From the NCBI GenBank assembly GCA_020849665.1, contig JADLFX010000069.1:1-42962 (forward strand): a DNA stretch of 42,962 nt, in the 5' to 3' direction. The notes under the pieces were generated by a model. It saw only the letters and a program-made list of their open reading frames with translations, searched no databases and was not told where the DNA came from. Origin of the DNA: Planctomycetota bacterium (GTDB lineage: Bacteria > Planctomycetota > UBA1135 > UBA2386). This document shows positions 1 to 9,072 of the stretch, in pieces (position 1 is the stretch's first letter; each line of letters opens with the position of its first letter). The position numbers were made by a program, and so were the translations under genes.

Positions 1-111
1 CACCTGCCACTCCACCGTTCCGGCGGGTCCGAGGTAGGTGATCTCGACGGGCTGTCCCGCGACCGGAGGATCCGGCCGGACCTTGAAGCGGGATCCCTCC
101 GCCGTGTTCAC
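1..111 (-). CDS. Partial protein of unknown function, N-terminal 37 residues only
   Basis: The frame is open from a GTG at 111-109 to the window edge, so only the N-terminus is visible and the gene continues outside. The GTG overlaps the TGA of the upstream gene (GTGA), the same coupling seen at several junctions in this window, and this is why I accept it as a start. The residues read as real protein, with phrases such as FKVRPDPPVAGQPVEITYLG, the spacing of an immunoglobulin-like or carbohydrate-binding beta-sandwich. No signal peptide is visible from this start. Function unknown; it is probably co-transcribed and co-translated with the membrane-anchored protein just upstream. Confidence 0.6.
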   Translation of the reverse strand, partial: MNTAEGSRFKVRPDPPVAGQPVEITYLGPAGTVEWQV

Positions 112-626
112 CGCGTACGCCTCCGCGTCCGCGACTCCTGCAGGATCCGGATCTCGTCCTTGGCCTGCACGAACTCGCTCCGCTGCAGGACGTCCTCGGC
201 GCGGTCGAGCGCCCGTCGTTCCTTGCCGACCAGCGCGAGGGAACGGATCGCGCACGCGGCGGCGGCATCGGCGCCGGGGCGGCGGGATCCCATCGCGGTG
301 TCGAGGAGCCGGGCGAGGATCGGCCAGAGGCGCACCTCCGCGGGATGGCGCGCCGCGGCACGCTCCAGATCGCCCGCGGCATCGATCAGCTCGTCGTCGC
401 TGGCGTGCGCGAGGCTCAGTGCCCACTCCAGCGTGGTGCGTTCGGGGGCCGTGGCCGCGGGTGCGGCGATCGCGCTACGCCACAGCGCGTAGCCGGTCCC
501 GAGACCCAGGACGGCACTTCCGAAACCCACCAGGAATCCGCGGCGGGTCCAGAGGGGAAGTGCGAGGCCACGGAGGGGCGTGGGAGCGCCGGGATGGGCG
601 TCGGTGGGGAAGCGACCCAGGTGCAT
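108..626 (-). CDS. Membrane-anchored helical protein of unknown function
   Basis: Encodes 172 residues from ATG at 626-624. Residues about 27-47 form one hydrophobic segment preceded by TRRGF (RRGFLVGFGSAVLGLGTGYA), so the protein is probably an inner-membrane anchor with the rest outside the cytoplasm. Residues about 60-165 are alanine- and leucine-rich helices (AAARHPAEVRLWPILARLLD, LALVGKERRALDRAEDVLQR) that resemble TPR or scaffold helices. I recognise no catalytic motif. It overlaps the next gene by four bases, so the two products are probably made together. It lies about 550 bp downstream of groEL on the same strand, behind a tandem repeat array, so it probably has its own promoter. Confidence 0.6.
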   Translation of the reverse strand: MHLGRFPTDAHPGAPTPLRGLALPLWTRRGFLVGFGSAVLGLGTGYALWRSAIAAPAATAPERTTLEWALSLAHASDDELIDAAGDLERAAARHPAEVRLWPILARLLDTAMGSRRPGADAAAACAIRSLALVGKERRALDRAEDVLQRSEFVQAKDEIRILQESRTRRRTR

Positions 627-857
627 GGTTCGGGAGCCCGAGGAAGGCGCGGGGATCCTAGCGGACTCGCACCCTCACCGCCGGGGGGCCGCCCGTGCTC
701 CGTGCTCGGCTCCGGAGAGGCCGCCATGCCTACGCGGCCGGCGCCGGAGGGGACGTGATCGACGTCCGGGCGTCGCGGCCTGCACGGGCGGTACGGCAGG
801 CATCGGATGCGCGCGCCCATGCGGTCGCTGCCATGGTGCGGCGCGCGCAGGGTACCT
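627..857. other. Intergenic stretch between the repeat array and the membrane-protein gene
   Basis: This is the non-repeat part of the 553-bp interval between the end of groEL and the membrane-anchored gene at 626. I see no convincing gene; the frames open here are GC-rich shadows. It is the likely site of the promoter for the two leftmost minus-strand genes, but I could not pick out a trustworthy -35/-10 pair. Confidence 0.4.
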
Positions 858-1172
858 GTGTCGCCGCGCCGCGTAGCGGCGGGGGCCGCCGCGTCGAGAG
901 GGCGCGAAGGTCCGGGGTCCCCGCCGCCGCGGCGCGATGGGCGTGATCCGCCCGTGTCGCCGCGCCGCGTAGCGGCGGGGGCCGCCGCGTCGAGAGGGCG
1001 CGAAGGTCCGGGGTCCCCGCCGCCGCGGCGCGATGGGCGTGATCCGCCCGTGTCGCCGCGCCGCGTGGCGGCGGGGGCCGCCGCGTCGAGAGGGCGCGAA
1101 GGTCCGGGGTCCCCGCCGCCGCGGCGCGATGGGCGTGATCCGCCCGTGTCGCCGCGCCGCGTAGCGGCGGGG
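858..1172 (-). repeat. 96-bp tandem repeat array (3 full units plus a 27-bp partial) downstream of groEL
   Basis: Full units start at 858, 954 and 1050 and a partial fourth starts at 1146, giving a period of exactly 96 bp. The units are identical except for one change (A to G at 1067). The partial unit ends 7 bp from the groEL stop codon. Each unit, and the partial copy, carries CGCCGC-GTA-GCGGCG (GTG in the third), a 6-bp stem with a 3-nt loop. In groEL mRNA the same hairpin would therefore occur four times in a row after the stop codon. Because 96 is a multiple of three, several frames stay open through the array, but none has a credible start or composition. Possible roles are a multi-copy terminator or mRNA-stabilising structure, or simply a recent expansion. 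Confidence 0.9.
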
Positions 1173-1179
1173 CAGCAAC

Positions 1180-2823
<1,644 letters not shown>

Positions 2824-2880
2824 TGGGGTTGTCTCCTGATTCGGTGGGTGTGGGGTTGGTGGTGGCGTCGCCGCGCGGAA

Positions 2881-3186
2881 TCACTCCAGGACCGCGAGCA
2901 CTTCGTCCTCGGAAAGCACGATGTACTCCTCGCCGTCCAGCTTGACCTCGGAGCCCGCGTAGGAGGAGAAGAGCACCTTGTCCTTCGGCTTCACCGACAT
3001 GGCCGCGCGCTTGCCGTTCTCCAGCAGCTTGCCGGGGCCGATGGCGATCACGGTGCCCTCCTTGGGCTTCTCCTTGGCGGTGTCGGGCAGGAAGATGCCG
3101 CCCTTGGTCTTCTCTCCGGCCTCGGTCCGCTTGACGAGGACGCGGTCACCGAGGGGCACGATCGTCGAGGTCTTGGTCTTGGACAT
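2881..3186 (-). CDS. groS: Co-chaperonin GroES (10 kDa)
   Basis: Encodes 101 residues, typical of GroES, the heptameric lid that closes the GroEL chamber. The N-terminal VPLGDRVLVKRTEAGEKTKG and the mobile-loop segment GGIFLPDTAKEKPKEG are clear family signatures, followed by VIAIGPGK and the C-terminal EYIVLSEDEVLAVLE. It is the first chaperonin gene of a groES-groEL pair with a 57-bp gap. A receiver-domain gene sits 63 bp upstream on the same strand, so read-through from that gene is possible. The 63-bp gap shows no inverted repeat of the CIRCE type. Confidence 0.97.
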   Translation of the reverse strand: MSKTKTSTIVPLGDRVLVKRTEAGEKTKGGIFLPDTAKEKPKEGTVIAIGPGKLLENGKRAAMSVKPKDKVLFSSYAGSEVKLDGEEYIVLSEDEVLAVLE

Positions 3187-3249
3187 CGCTGCGAACTCCT
3201 GAATGGGGAAAGTGGGAGTGGGACTGGGAATCTGGCCGGTGCCGCGCGT

Positions 3250-3660
3250 CTAGCGCGGTGGAGCGGGGAGCATGCCCGGCGGCCGGCCGAAGTGGTGCAG
3301 GATCAGGCTCTCCACGCTGGCCATGAACTGGTTCAGTTCCAACGGCTTGCGCAGGAAGGTGAATGCCCCGGCGCTCAACGCGGCCTGGGCCTCTTCGCTC
3401 GTGGCGTTGCCGGACATCATGATCGACGGCAGGGGGCGCACCTCGCGTGCGATGCGCCGCAGCACCTCGAGGCCGGTCATCTCCGGCAGATGCATGTCGA
3501 GGATCGAGAAGTCGAGCGGGAGGGAGCGCGCCAACTCGACCGCCTCCGAGCCGCGACCTGCGGCGAAGACGTGCAGGCCCCGGCTGGCCAGGATCTCCAC
3601 GAGGCTGGCGCGCAGGGTCTGGTCGTCCTCGACCAGCAGGATCGAATAGAGGCGGGACAT
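3250..3660 (-). CDS. Stand-alone response regulator receiver (CheY-like)
   Basis: Encodes 136 residues from ATG at 3660-3658. The open frame extends further upstream, but the receiver fold begins at this Met (MSRLYSILLVEDD), so I chose it. The acidic pocket is E11/D12/D13, the phospho-acceptor Asp is D55 (FSILDMHLPEMTG), the switch Ser is S83 (IMMSGNA) and the conserved Lys is K105 (FLRKP). There is no output domain, so it must act through a partner, as CheY or Spo0F do. No histidine kinase is in the window. It lies 63 bp upstream of groES on the same strand, so it may share transcripts with the chaperonin genes; whether that means anything functionally is unknown. Confidence 0.88.
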   Translation of the reverse strand: MSRLYSILLVEDDQTLRASLVEILASRGLHVFAAGRGSEAVELARSLPLDFSILDMHLPEMTGLEVLRRIAREVRPLPSIMMSGNATSEEAQAALSAGAFTFLRKPLELNQFMASVESLILHHFGRPPGMLPAPPR

Positions 3661-3834
3661 GGTCGGCTTCGGGCTGGGCGGCTCCGGGCAAGCAACCGTT
3701 GTGCCGATCGCCGGGAGGATCTCGAAGCCGAAGTCAGGCAAAGAGTTCCAGCGGACCCCTCTCGCATCTGCTCCGGAACTCTCTGACACCCTGGCAGGAG
3801 CGCCTTCGGGCTCGACCGCCAGTTTGGCAGCGGT

Positions 3835-4221
3835 TCAGCGCTCCTTCTCGTCCTCCTCGTCCTCTTCCTCGTCTTCGTCCTCGTCTTCCTCCTCCTCCTC
3901 CTCCTCCTCGTCCCCTTCGAGGTCGTCGTCCCAGTCCTCTTCCTCGTCTTCGTCCTCGTCTTCCTCCGCCTCTTCGGGGAGTTCCTTCTCCTCCTCGGCG
4001 GCTTCCTCCTCCTCGACCTCCTCCTCCTCTGCCTCCTCATCGTCGACGTCGTCGAGGTCCTCCTCCTCCTCCTCGTAGGAAGCCAGGATGCGGTCCCAGT
4101 CGGAGACCTCGATCGGTGCGTTGCACACCAGGCACACGCTGTCGTTGTCGCGCAGGTCCTCGAGATCCTCGAGGGTCCGGTAGACCTTTCCACACTCGGG
4201 GCAGCGGACGATCTTGCCCAT
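3835..4221 (-). CDS. Zinc-ribbon protein with long Asp/Glu-rich tail
   Basis: Encodes 128 residues from ATG at 4221-4219. The first 40 residues contain two Cys pairs, CPECGK near residue 7 and CLVCNA near residue 32, which should form a small zinc ribbon. From about residue 50 to the end the protein is almost only Glu and Asp, with a few Trp/Leu breaks (EEDWDDDLEGDEEE), and it ends DEKER. The DNA here is a long CTC/CTT-type low-complexity tract on the plus strand. The arrangement is similar to small proteins described as 'FYDLN acid' proteins in other bacteria, but I cannot show homology. It probably binds a basic partner such as DNA-binding or ribosomal proteins; that is inference. Its start faces the divergent plus-strand gene at 4442. 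Confidence 0.75.
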   Translation of the reverse strand: MGKIVRCPECGKVYRTLEDLEDLRDNDSVCLVCNAPIEVSDWDRILASYEEEEEDLDDVDDEEAEEEEVEEEEAAEEEKELPEEAEEDEDEDEEEDWDDDLEGDEEEEEEEEDEDEDEEEDEEDEKER

Positions 4222-4441
4222 GGTCGACGAGGCTCCTTGGGGAATGGCTCGGTTGGAGGGTTCGAAGCTGGGGGGGCCGGAACGGCGCCGTGCGAGCAGC
4301 GCCAGCCGGCGATGGGCGGTCAAGGCATAGCATGGGGTCCGGCCGCCGGGAAGAGCAGAATCCGGCCTGGGCCATGCGGCTCCGCGCCTGCGGCCGGATC
4401 CTCCGCTTCGGCCGGAACCGTCGCCATGCCGATCCTGGAAT

Positions 4442-4831
4442 GTGGGCCGCACCAACTTCTTTCTGCTGGTGATGGGAGTCGTCGCCTGCGTGGCGATGGT
4501 CCTGATGCTCCGGCACGTGGCCACCCTCGGCACCCAACCGCCGGCGATCTCCTCGGAGCTCGACCGCGCGTTCCCCGACCGCCTGCGGGAGAAGGCCCGC
4601 TGCCGCCTGGACGATCGCGGCGACCGTGTCTACGCGGTGGTGGAGCTCTGCCCCAAACAGGGCGAGAACCTGGAACGCTTGCCGCAGGAGGTGGCGGCCC
4701 TGGTGTGGAGGAGGCTCGGCGCGACCCCGCGCCTCGCCTACGTGGAGGTGTGGATCCACCCTGCCGACGGGCGCGCGTCGCGGCGCTCGCTCGTGCCGCG
4801 CCCCGCGTCCGCGGCGGCGGCGCCGCGTTGA
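4442..4831 (+). CDS. Small single-pass membrane protein of unknown function
   Basis: Encodes 129 residues from GTG at 4442. Residues about 5-23 are a hydrophobic segment (NFFLLVMGVVACVAMVLMLR), which should be an N-terminal anchor. The rest (about residues 35-120) is a small alpha/beta region with phrases such as RVYAVVELCPKQGENLERLP and RLAYVEVWIHPADGR; I cannot assign a family. It is transcribed divergently from the zinc-ribbon gene across a 220-bp gap. A hairpin begins 10 bp after the stop codon. Confidence 0.6.
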   Translation: MGRTNFFLLVMGVVACVAMVLMLRHVATLGTQPPAISSELDRAFPDRLREKARCRLDDRGDRVYAVVELCPKQGENLERLPQEVAALVWRRLGATPRLAYVEVWIHPADGRASRRSLVPRPASAAAAPR

Positions 4832-4840
4832 ACCGGCGCG

Positions 4841-4864
4841 GAGCGGCCATGCCATGGCCGGCTC
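4841..4864 (+). terminator. Hairpin just after the small membrane-protein gene
   Basis: CGGCCATG and CATGGCCG are perfect inverted arms separated by one base, extended by GAG/CTC with one bulged G. It starts 10 bp after the stop at 4831. No T-run follows, so intrinsic termination is uncertain; it could also be an mRNA 3'-end structure. Confidence 0.4.
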
Positions 4865-5002
4865 CCGGAAGGCCGTGCCCCGCCCGACCGGGGGCCTGAG
4901 CGTTCCGCGTCCCGCTGGTCGATAGAGCGTTGGGATGGGTGGATTCGTCGAGCTGGTGCCGGGGGGCTCGGTGTGGGGCCGGGTCGCCGGGGAGCGAGCG
5001 CG

Positions 5003-6700
5003 GTGAGCACGGTCGTGGTGTTCGCGTTCGCGGCCGAGGAGCAGGCCGGGTCCCGGGATCTCGACCGCCACGTGCTCGCGCGCCAGATCCCGCGGCTCCT
5101 GGTGCTGGCGCTGAACGGCAGCGGCGACCGGGGCGTGCGCTTCCTGCCCTTCCTCGGCATGCATGAGGGCGAACGGCGCTTCCTCGAGCCGACCGAGCGC
5201 CTGCCGGCCGAGTTCCTGCTCCGTCTGGCGCCGCGCGCACTCGCGCCACGACTGCTGGTGGACGGGCTCCTCGGCGCCGAACGGATCCACTGCCGTGTCC
5301 TCGAGGTCGCGAGCGGCAAGGCGTGCGCCAGCTTCGAGGTGCCGTTCGTCCAGGAGCGCCCGCTCGCCGTGCTCGGCCGCCTCGCGTTCGAGGTGGCCGG
5401 CGCGCTCGGCTGGCAGGGCGCGCCACCGCCGCCGCCGCCCGAGCCGGCGCCCGGCGCCGCGCTGGCGCTGCTGGCCGCGCGCGACGAACTCCTGGCGCGC
5501 GAGGCCAGCCTCGTGCGCGCCGGCAGCGGGCAGGCGGTGGCGCTGGCGACGCGGCTCGCGCACCTCGCTCCCGAGCACCCGCTCGCCCGTGAGACGGTCC
5601 TCGACCTCGTCGCGCGCCTCGGTGCGGAGGCGGGCGCCGGTGCGACCCTGGCAGCGGCGATCCAGGCGGTGTGCGGCCCGAGCGCGCCCGCGGCCGTACG
5701 GGCGCGGGGCGCCACGTTGCTCCTGGCCCTGGGCGAGACCGGCGCGGCGCACGCGCTCTTCGCCGCGGTGCATGCCGCGGAGCCGGCCGATACCCAGGCG
5801 GCACTGCATCTGGCCGCCGCGCACCATGCGGCCGGCGACGAGGCCGCGGCCGCGGCGGTGCTCCTGGCCGCGCGCGGGGCGGGCAACCGCGACCCGCTGG
5901 TCGCGGCCCAGCTCGTGGCCGCGGCCGGTCCCCGGCTCGAGGCCGGACAGCGCGCGACGTTGCTCGGCGAACTCGCACGCGAGTCCGACCTGCCCGCGCC
6001 CGCGGCGCGCTTCCTCGCGGCGCACCTGGTGGCCGAGGGCCGTGGCGCGCAGGCGCTGGCGGTGATCGATCGCTCCCTGGTGCACGAGCCGCGCAGCCCA
6101 GGACTCTGGCTGGAGAAGGGCCGCGCGTGCCTGCTCCTCGACCACGCGGAAGACGCGCGCGCGGCGTTCCTCGCCTGCCTCGACCTGCGGCCGCCGCAGA
6201 GCCTCCGCGCGGAGGCCGTGCGCCTAGCGCGCTTCTGCGCGCGCCCCGGGCTGCTGCGGGAGCTGCACGCGCTGGAGGCCGACCTCGCCGCCGACCGCCA
6301 CGACGACGCGCTGCGCCGCGCTCGCCGTCTGGTCCGTGCCCACCCGGACGTGGGCGAGTGCTGGCTCTTCCTGGGCATCCTGCGGCAGCGCCGCGCCCAG
6401 CTCTGGCGCGCCGAACGGGCCCTGCGCAGGGCCGTGGCCCTGGTCCCGGACCTCGGCGAGGCGCACAACCGGCTCGGCGTGGTCCTGCTCGCGCGGCGCC
6501 GCTACCGGGAGGGCTACGAGGTCCTGCACACCGCCGTCGCCAAGGCGCCCGAGCTGGCGGGCCCGCGCCTGCACCTGGCCCAGGCCTGCCGCTTCCTCGG
6601 CCGCGTCGACGAGGGTCTCGAAGTCCTGGCCGAGGCCGAGCGCCGGGGCGGCGACCCGGCCAAGGCCGCCGCCGTGCGCGAACTTCTGCGGGGCCGCTGA
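5003..6700 (+). CDS. TPR-rich protein of unknown function
   Basis: Encodes 565 residues from GTG at 5003, chosen because GGGGAG lies 8 bp upstream and the protein fold appears to begin at VSTVVVFAFAAEEQ; an earlier GTG at 4973 would add ten residues of poor composition. Residues 1 to about 140 form a mixed alpha/beta region ending in a poly-proline stretch (GAPPPPPPEPAP). The remainder is tandem helical pairs with TPR character, for example ECWLFLGILRQRRAQLWRAE and AHNRLGVVLLARRRYREGYE near the C-terminus. No signal peptide, so probably cytoplasmic. It precedes the kynureninase gene by 56 bp on the same strand and may be co-transcribed, but its role there is unknown. Confidence 0.75.
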   Translation: MSTVVVFAFAAEEQAGSRDLDRHVLARQIPRLLVLALNGSGDRGVRFLPFLGMHEGERRFLEPTERLPAEFLLRLAPRALAPRLLVDGLLGAERIHCRVLEVASGKACASFEVPFVQERPLAVLGRLAFEVAGALGWQGAPPPPPPEPAPGAALALLAARDELLAREASLVRAGSGQAVALATRLAHLAPEHPLARETVLDLVARLGAEAGAGATLAAAIQAVCGPSAPAAVRARGATLLLALGETGAAHALFAAVHAAEPADTQAALHLAAAHHAAGDEAAAAAVLLAARGAGNRDPLVAAQLVAAAGPRLEAGQRATLLGELARESDLPAPAARFLAAHLVAEGRGAQALAVIDRSLVHEPRSPGLWLEKGRACLLLDHAEDARAAFLACLDLRPPQSLRAEAVRLARFCARPGLLRELHALEADLAADRHDDALRRARRLVRAHPDVGECWLFLGILRQRRAQLWRAERALRRAVALVPDLGEAHNRLGVVLLARRRYREGYEVLHTAVAKAPELAGPRLHLAQACRFLGRVDEGLEVLAEAERRGGDPAKAAAVRELLRGR

Positions 6701-6756
6701 GCGCGGCCTTCGGCCCCTTCCGGGCGGGGGCTATCCTCGGAGCAGAGATCGTCCGC

Positions 6757-7956
6757 ATGACCCACGACGACCCACTGCTCCGCTGGCGCGACGAGTTCCC
6801 GATCACGAAGCGCTCGCGCTACCTCATCAGCAACTCGCTGGGCGCGATGCCGGCGCGCGCGCGCCGGAGCCTCGAGGCCTATGCCGACTCCTGGGACCGG
6901 CGCGGGGTGCGTGCATGGGCCGAGGGCTGGTGGGTGTTGCAGGACGAGGTGGCGGGCGACCTCGAGCGGATCCTCGGCGTCCCGCCGCGTTCGGTGTCGA
7001 TGCATCAGAACGTGGCGATGGCCAGCGAGGCGATCGCGTCGTGTTTCCGCTTCGACGGGCCGCGGCGGCGGATCGTGCTGACCGAACTGAACTTCCCCTC
7101 GGTGATGTACCTGTACGAGGCGCGGCGCGCGCACGGCGCCGAGATCGTACGGGTGCCCGCCAACGCCGAGGGCAACGGGGTCGACCTGCAGCGGCTCCTC
7201 GACGCGATCGACGAACGCACGCTCTTGGTGCCCCTCGACCACGTGCTGTTCCGTTCGTCGTTCGTGCAGGACGCCAGGGCGGTGATCGAGAAGGCGCGGC
7301 GCGTGGGGGCGTTCGTGATCCTCGACGTGTTCCAATCCGTCGGCACGATGCCGCTCGCGCTGCACGAGTGGGGCGCGCACGCGGCGGTGGGCGGGGCGCT
7401 CAAGTTCCTCTGCGGCGGGCCCGGCAACGGGTTCCTGTACGTGGACCCCGACCTGCGCTCGCAGCTGCGGCCGGCGTTCACCGGCTGGGCGGCGCACAAG
7501 GAGCCGTTCGCGTTCTCGGCCGCCGGCCAGGACTACCGCGACGACGGCGGGCGCTTCCTCAACGGCACGCCCAACGTGCCCGCGCTCCACGCCGGCAGGG
7601 ACGGGATCGCGATCGTGGCCGGGATCGGCCTGCCGGCGATCCGGGCCAAGAGCCAGCGCCAGACCCAGGCCATCGTCGAACTGGCCCGGAGGCGCGGGCT
7701 CGCGGTGCACTCGCCGCTCGCGCCGGAGCAGCGCGGCGGCCACGTCACGCTCGCGGTGCCGCATGGCTACGAGGTTTGCCAGGTGCTGCTGGCCGAGGAC
7801 TTCGTGGTCGACTACCGCAGGAACGCGGGGATCCGCGTCGCGCCGCACTTCTACACCACCGACGAAGACTGCCTTGCCACCGTGGACCGCATCGCGGAGA
7901 TCCTGGAGACGCGCGCCTACGAGCGGTATCTGGGCCAGGAGCGGCGGCCGGGATGA
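6757..7956 (+). CDS. kynU: Kynureninase-type PLP enzyme (aminotransferase class V fold)
   Basis: Encodes 399 residues from ATG at 6757. The fold is a class V PLP enzyme: residues 24-31 ISNSLGAM, residues 83-86 HQNV for cofactor-phosphate contacts, D190 (FVILDVFQSVG) to bind the pyridine nitrogen, and K216 in GGALKFLCGGPGNG as the Schiff-base lysine. The ALKFLCGGPG context matches the kynureninase SYKYLNGGPG signature rather than cysteine desulfurases. Kynureninase cleaves kynurenine to anthranilate and alanine. The following gene encodes a kynurenine formamidase-type enzyme and overlaps by four bases, which strongly supports the call. Tryptophan dioxygenase is not in the window. An alternative is a related hydrolase acting on another aryl-amino acid. 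Confidence 0.82.
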   Translation: MTHDDPLLRWRDEFPITKRSRYLISNSLGAMPARARRSLEAYADSWDRRGVRAWAEGWWVLQDEVAGDLERILGVPPRSVSMHQNVAMASEAIASCFRFDGPRRRIVLTELNFPSVMYLYEARRAHGAEIVRVPANAEGNGVDLQRLLDAIDERTLLVPLDHVLFRSSFVQDARAVIEKARRVGAFVILDVFQSVGTMPLALHEWGAHAAVGGALKFLCGGPGNGFLYVDPDLRSQLRPAFTGWAAHKEPFAFSAAGQDYRDDGGRFLNGTPNVPALHAGRDGIAIVAGIGLPAIRAKSQRQTQAIVELARRRGLAVHSPLAPEQRGGHVTLAVPHGYEVCQVLLAEDFVVDYRRNAGIRVAPHFYTTDEDCLATVDRIAEILETRAYERYLGQERRPG

Positions 7957-8600
7957 GCAGGATCTACGACATCAGCGAGCCGCTCTCGGAGCGCAACGCG
8001 GTGTTCCCCGGCGACACGCCGTTCACGCGCGAATGGGTGATGCGGATGCGTGACGGCGCGTCGTGCAACGTGTCCACGATCCGCATGTCGGTGCACTGCG
8101 GCACGCACGCCGACGCGCCGCTGCACTACGCCGAGGACGGTGCCGACGCCGCCAGCCTGGACCTCGGCGCGTACCTCGGGCCGTGCCGCGTGGTCGAGCT
8201 GCGCGGTGCGGGTGCGCCGCCGGTCGTGCCGGCGGCAGCGCTCACCGCGGAGCTCCTGCGCGGCGTGACGCGGCTCCTCGTGAAGACCGCCCCGGTGCAC
8301 GCGCACGAGCGCTTCGATCCCGGGTTCACCGCGCTCGGCCCCGAAGCCGCCGATGTCCTGGTGCGCCATGGGGTGCGCCTGGTCGGGCTCGACGCACAGA
8401 GCATGGACTGCGCCAGCGCGAAGCACCTCGTGGCGCACCAACGCCTGCGGCGTGGCGGCGTGGCGATCCTGGAGAACCTGGATCTCTCCGCGGTGCCGCC
8501 GGGCGAGTACGAGCTGATCGCCCTGCCCCTGCGGATCGTGGGGGCCGATGCCGCACCCGTGCGCGCGGTGCTGCGCACGCTCGACGCGAGGCACCCATGA
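7953..8600 (+). CDS. kynB: Kynurenine formamidase-type cyclase/metal-dependent hydrolase
   Basis: Encodes 215 residues; ATG at 7953 overlaps the kynU stop (ATGA). The metal-binding signature HCGTHADAPLHY gives H48, H52 and D54, as in the KynB/cyclase family, and later H/E residues lie in HLVAHQRLRRGGVAILENL. KynB hydrolyses N-formylkynurenine to kynurenine and formate, the step before kynureninase, so gene order and chemistry agree. Length is close to the usual bacterial KynB. No signal peptide, so cytoplasmic. Family members also hydrolyse other cyclic or formyl amides; the kynU linkage makes the kynurenine role likely but not proven. Confidence 0.85.
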   Translation: MSRIYDISEPLSERNAVFPGDTPFTREWVMRMRDGASCNVSTIRMSVHCGTHADAPLHYAEDGADAASLDLGAYLGPCRVVELRGAGAPPVVPAAALTAELLRGVTRLLVKTAPVHAHERFDPGFTALGPEAADVLVRHGVRLVGLDAQSMDCASAKHLVAHQRLRRGGVAILENLDLSAVPPGEYELIALPLRIVGADAAPVRAVLRTLDARHP

Positions 8601-9004
8601 GCCGGAAGTTCCCCGTCAATCCAGCGGAGCTCTGCGCGCCGGTGGGCTTCGCCCACGGCTGGCTGGTCGAGGGCGGCGACACCCGCACGCTCTACCTCGC
8701 CGGGCAGTGCGGCTACGACCGCGAGGGCCGGATCGTGCATCCCGGCGATCTGGTGGCGCAGATGGAGCTGGCGATGCGCAACATCGGCTACGTCCTGCGC
8801 GACGCAGGCATGGAGTACGCGGACCTGGTCCAGCTCAACTTCTATGTCCTGAGCCGGGACGACTACACGGTCGCGCGCCGTGAGTTCGGCGCCACGTGGA
8901 AGCGGCTCTGCGGGCGCCACTACCCAGGGATGGCGCTCTTCATGGTCGCGGGGCTCTTCGATCCACAGGCGCGGATCGAGATCCAGGGCATCGCGGCGCG
9001 GTAG
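8597..9004 (+). CDS. RidA/YjgF-fold protein lacking the RidA catalytic arginine
   Basis: Encodes 135 residues; ATG at 8597 overlaps the kynB stop (ATGA), so the three genes form a translationally coupled unit. The YjgF fold is clear: LYLAGQCGYDREG near residue 32, ELAMRNIGYVLRDAGMEYAD near residue 57 and ARIEIQGIAA at the end. In E. coli RidA, Arg105 follows Phe-Pro-Ala and is needed for imine hydrolysis; here the matching segment is YPGMAL, so the Arg is Met112, while the Glu120 equivalent (E128) is kept. This points to one of the arginine-less Rid subgroups. Because 2-aminomuconate deaminases of the kynurenine/anthranilate route belong to this superfamily, a deaminase role in tryptophan breakdown is plausible; this is inference. 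Confidence 0.82.
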   Translation: MSRKFPVNPAELCAPVGFAHGWLVEGGDTRTLYLAGQCGYDREGRIVHPGDLVAQMELAMRNIGYVLRDAGMEYADLVQLNFYVLSRDDYTVARREFGATWKRLCGRHYPGMALFMVAGLFDPQARIEIQGIAAR

Positions 9005-9026
9005 ACGGCCGGCATCGCCCGCGACC

Positions 9027-9072
9027 GTCACGCGGGCGTAACACGACCGTCGAGATTGCTCAGAGTCGTTTC
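9027..9072 (-). repeat. Dispersed 3'-end element, copy A
   Basis: Read on the minus strand it carries the 23-bp core shared by all five copies (begins GACTCTGAGCAATCTC, at 9067-9045), then two bases, then GTTACG-CCCG-CGTGAC, a 6-bp stem with a 4-nt loop and one G-T wobble. It abuts the TGA (9073-9071) of the subtilisin gene and lies in the 66-bp gap between that gene and the convergent RidA gene. No T-run follows the hairpin. Confidence 0.92.

Noticed and set aside
858..1172. Tandem array as a CRISPR or as a coding repeat protein
   Set aside because: Units are directly abutting with no spacers and no cas genes. Open frames through the array exist only because 96 is divisible by three; they start at TTG or inside other genes and are Arg/Pro/Gly-rich.
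3187..3249. CIRCE operator upstream of groES
   Set aside because: No TTAGCACTC-N9-GAGTGCTAA or near match is present in the gap.
3661..3789. Longer start for the receiver protein
   Set aside because: The frame could start at 3789, but the receiver fold begins at the Met at 3660 and the upstream residues show no domain.
4037..6145. Long minus-strand frames under the TPR protein
   Set aside because: They are rich in Arg/Gly/Pro without recognisable domains, while the plus strand encodes plausible TPR helices throughout.
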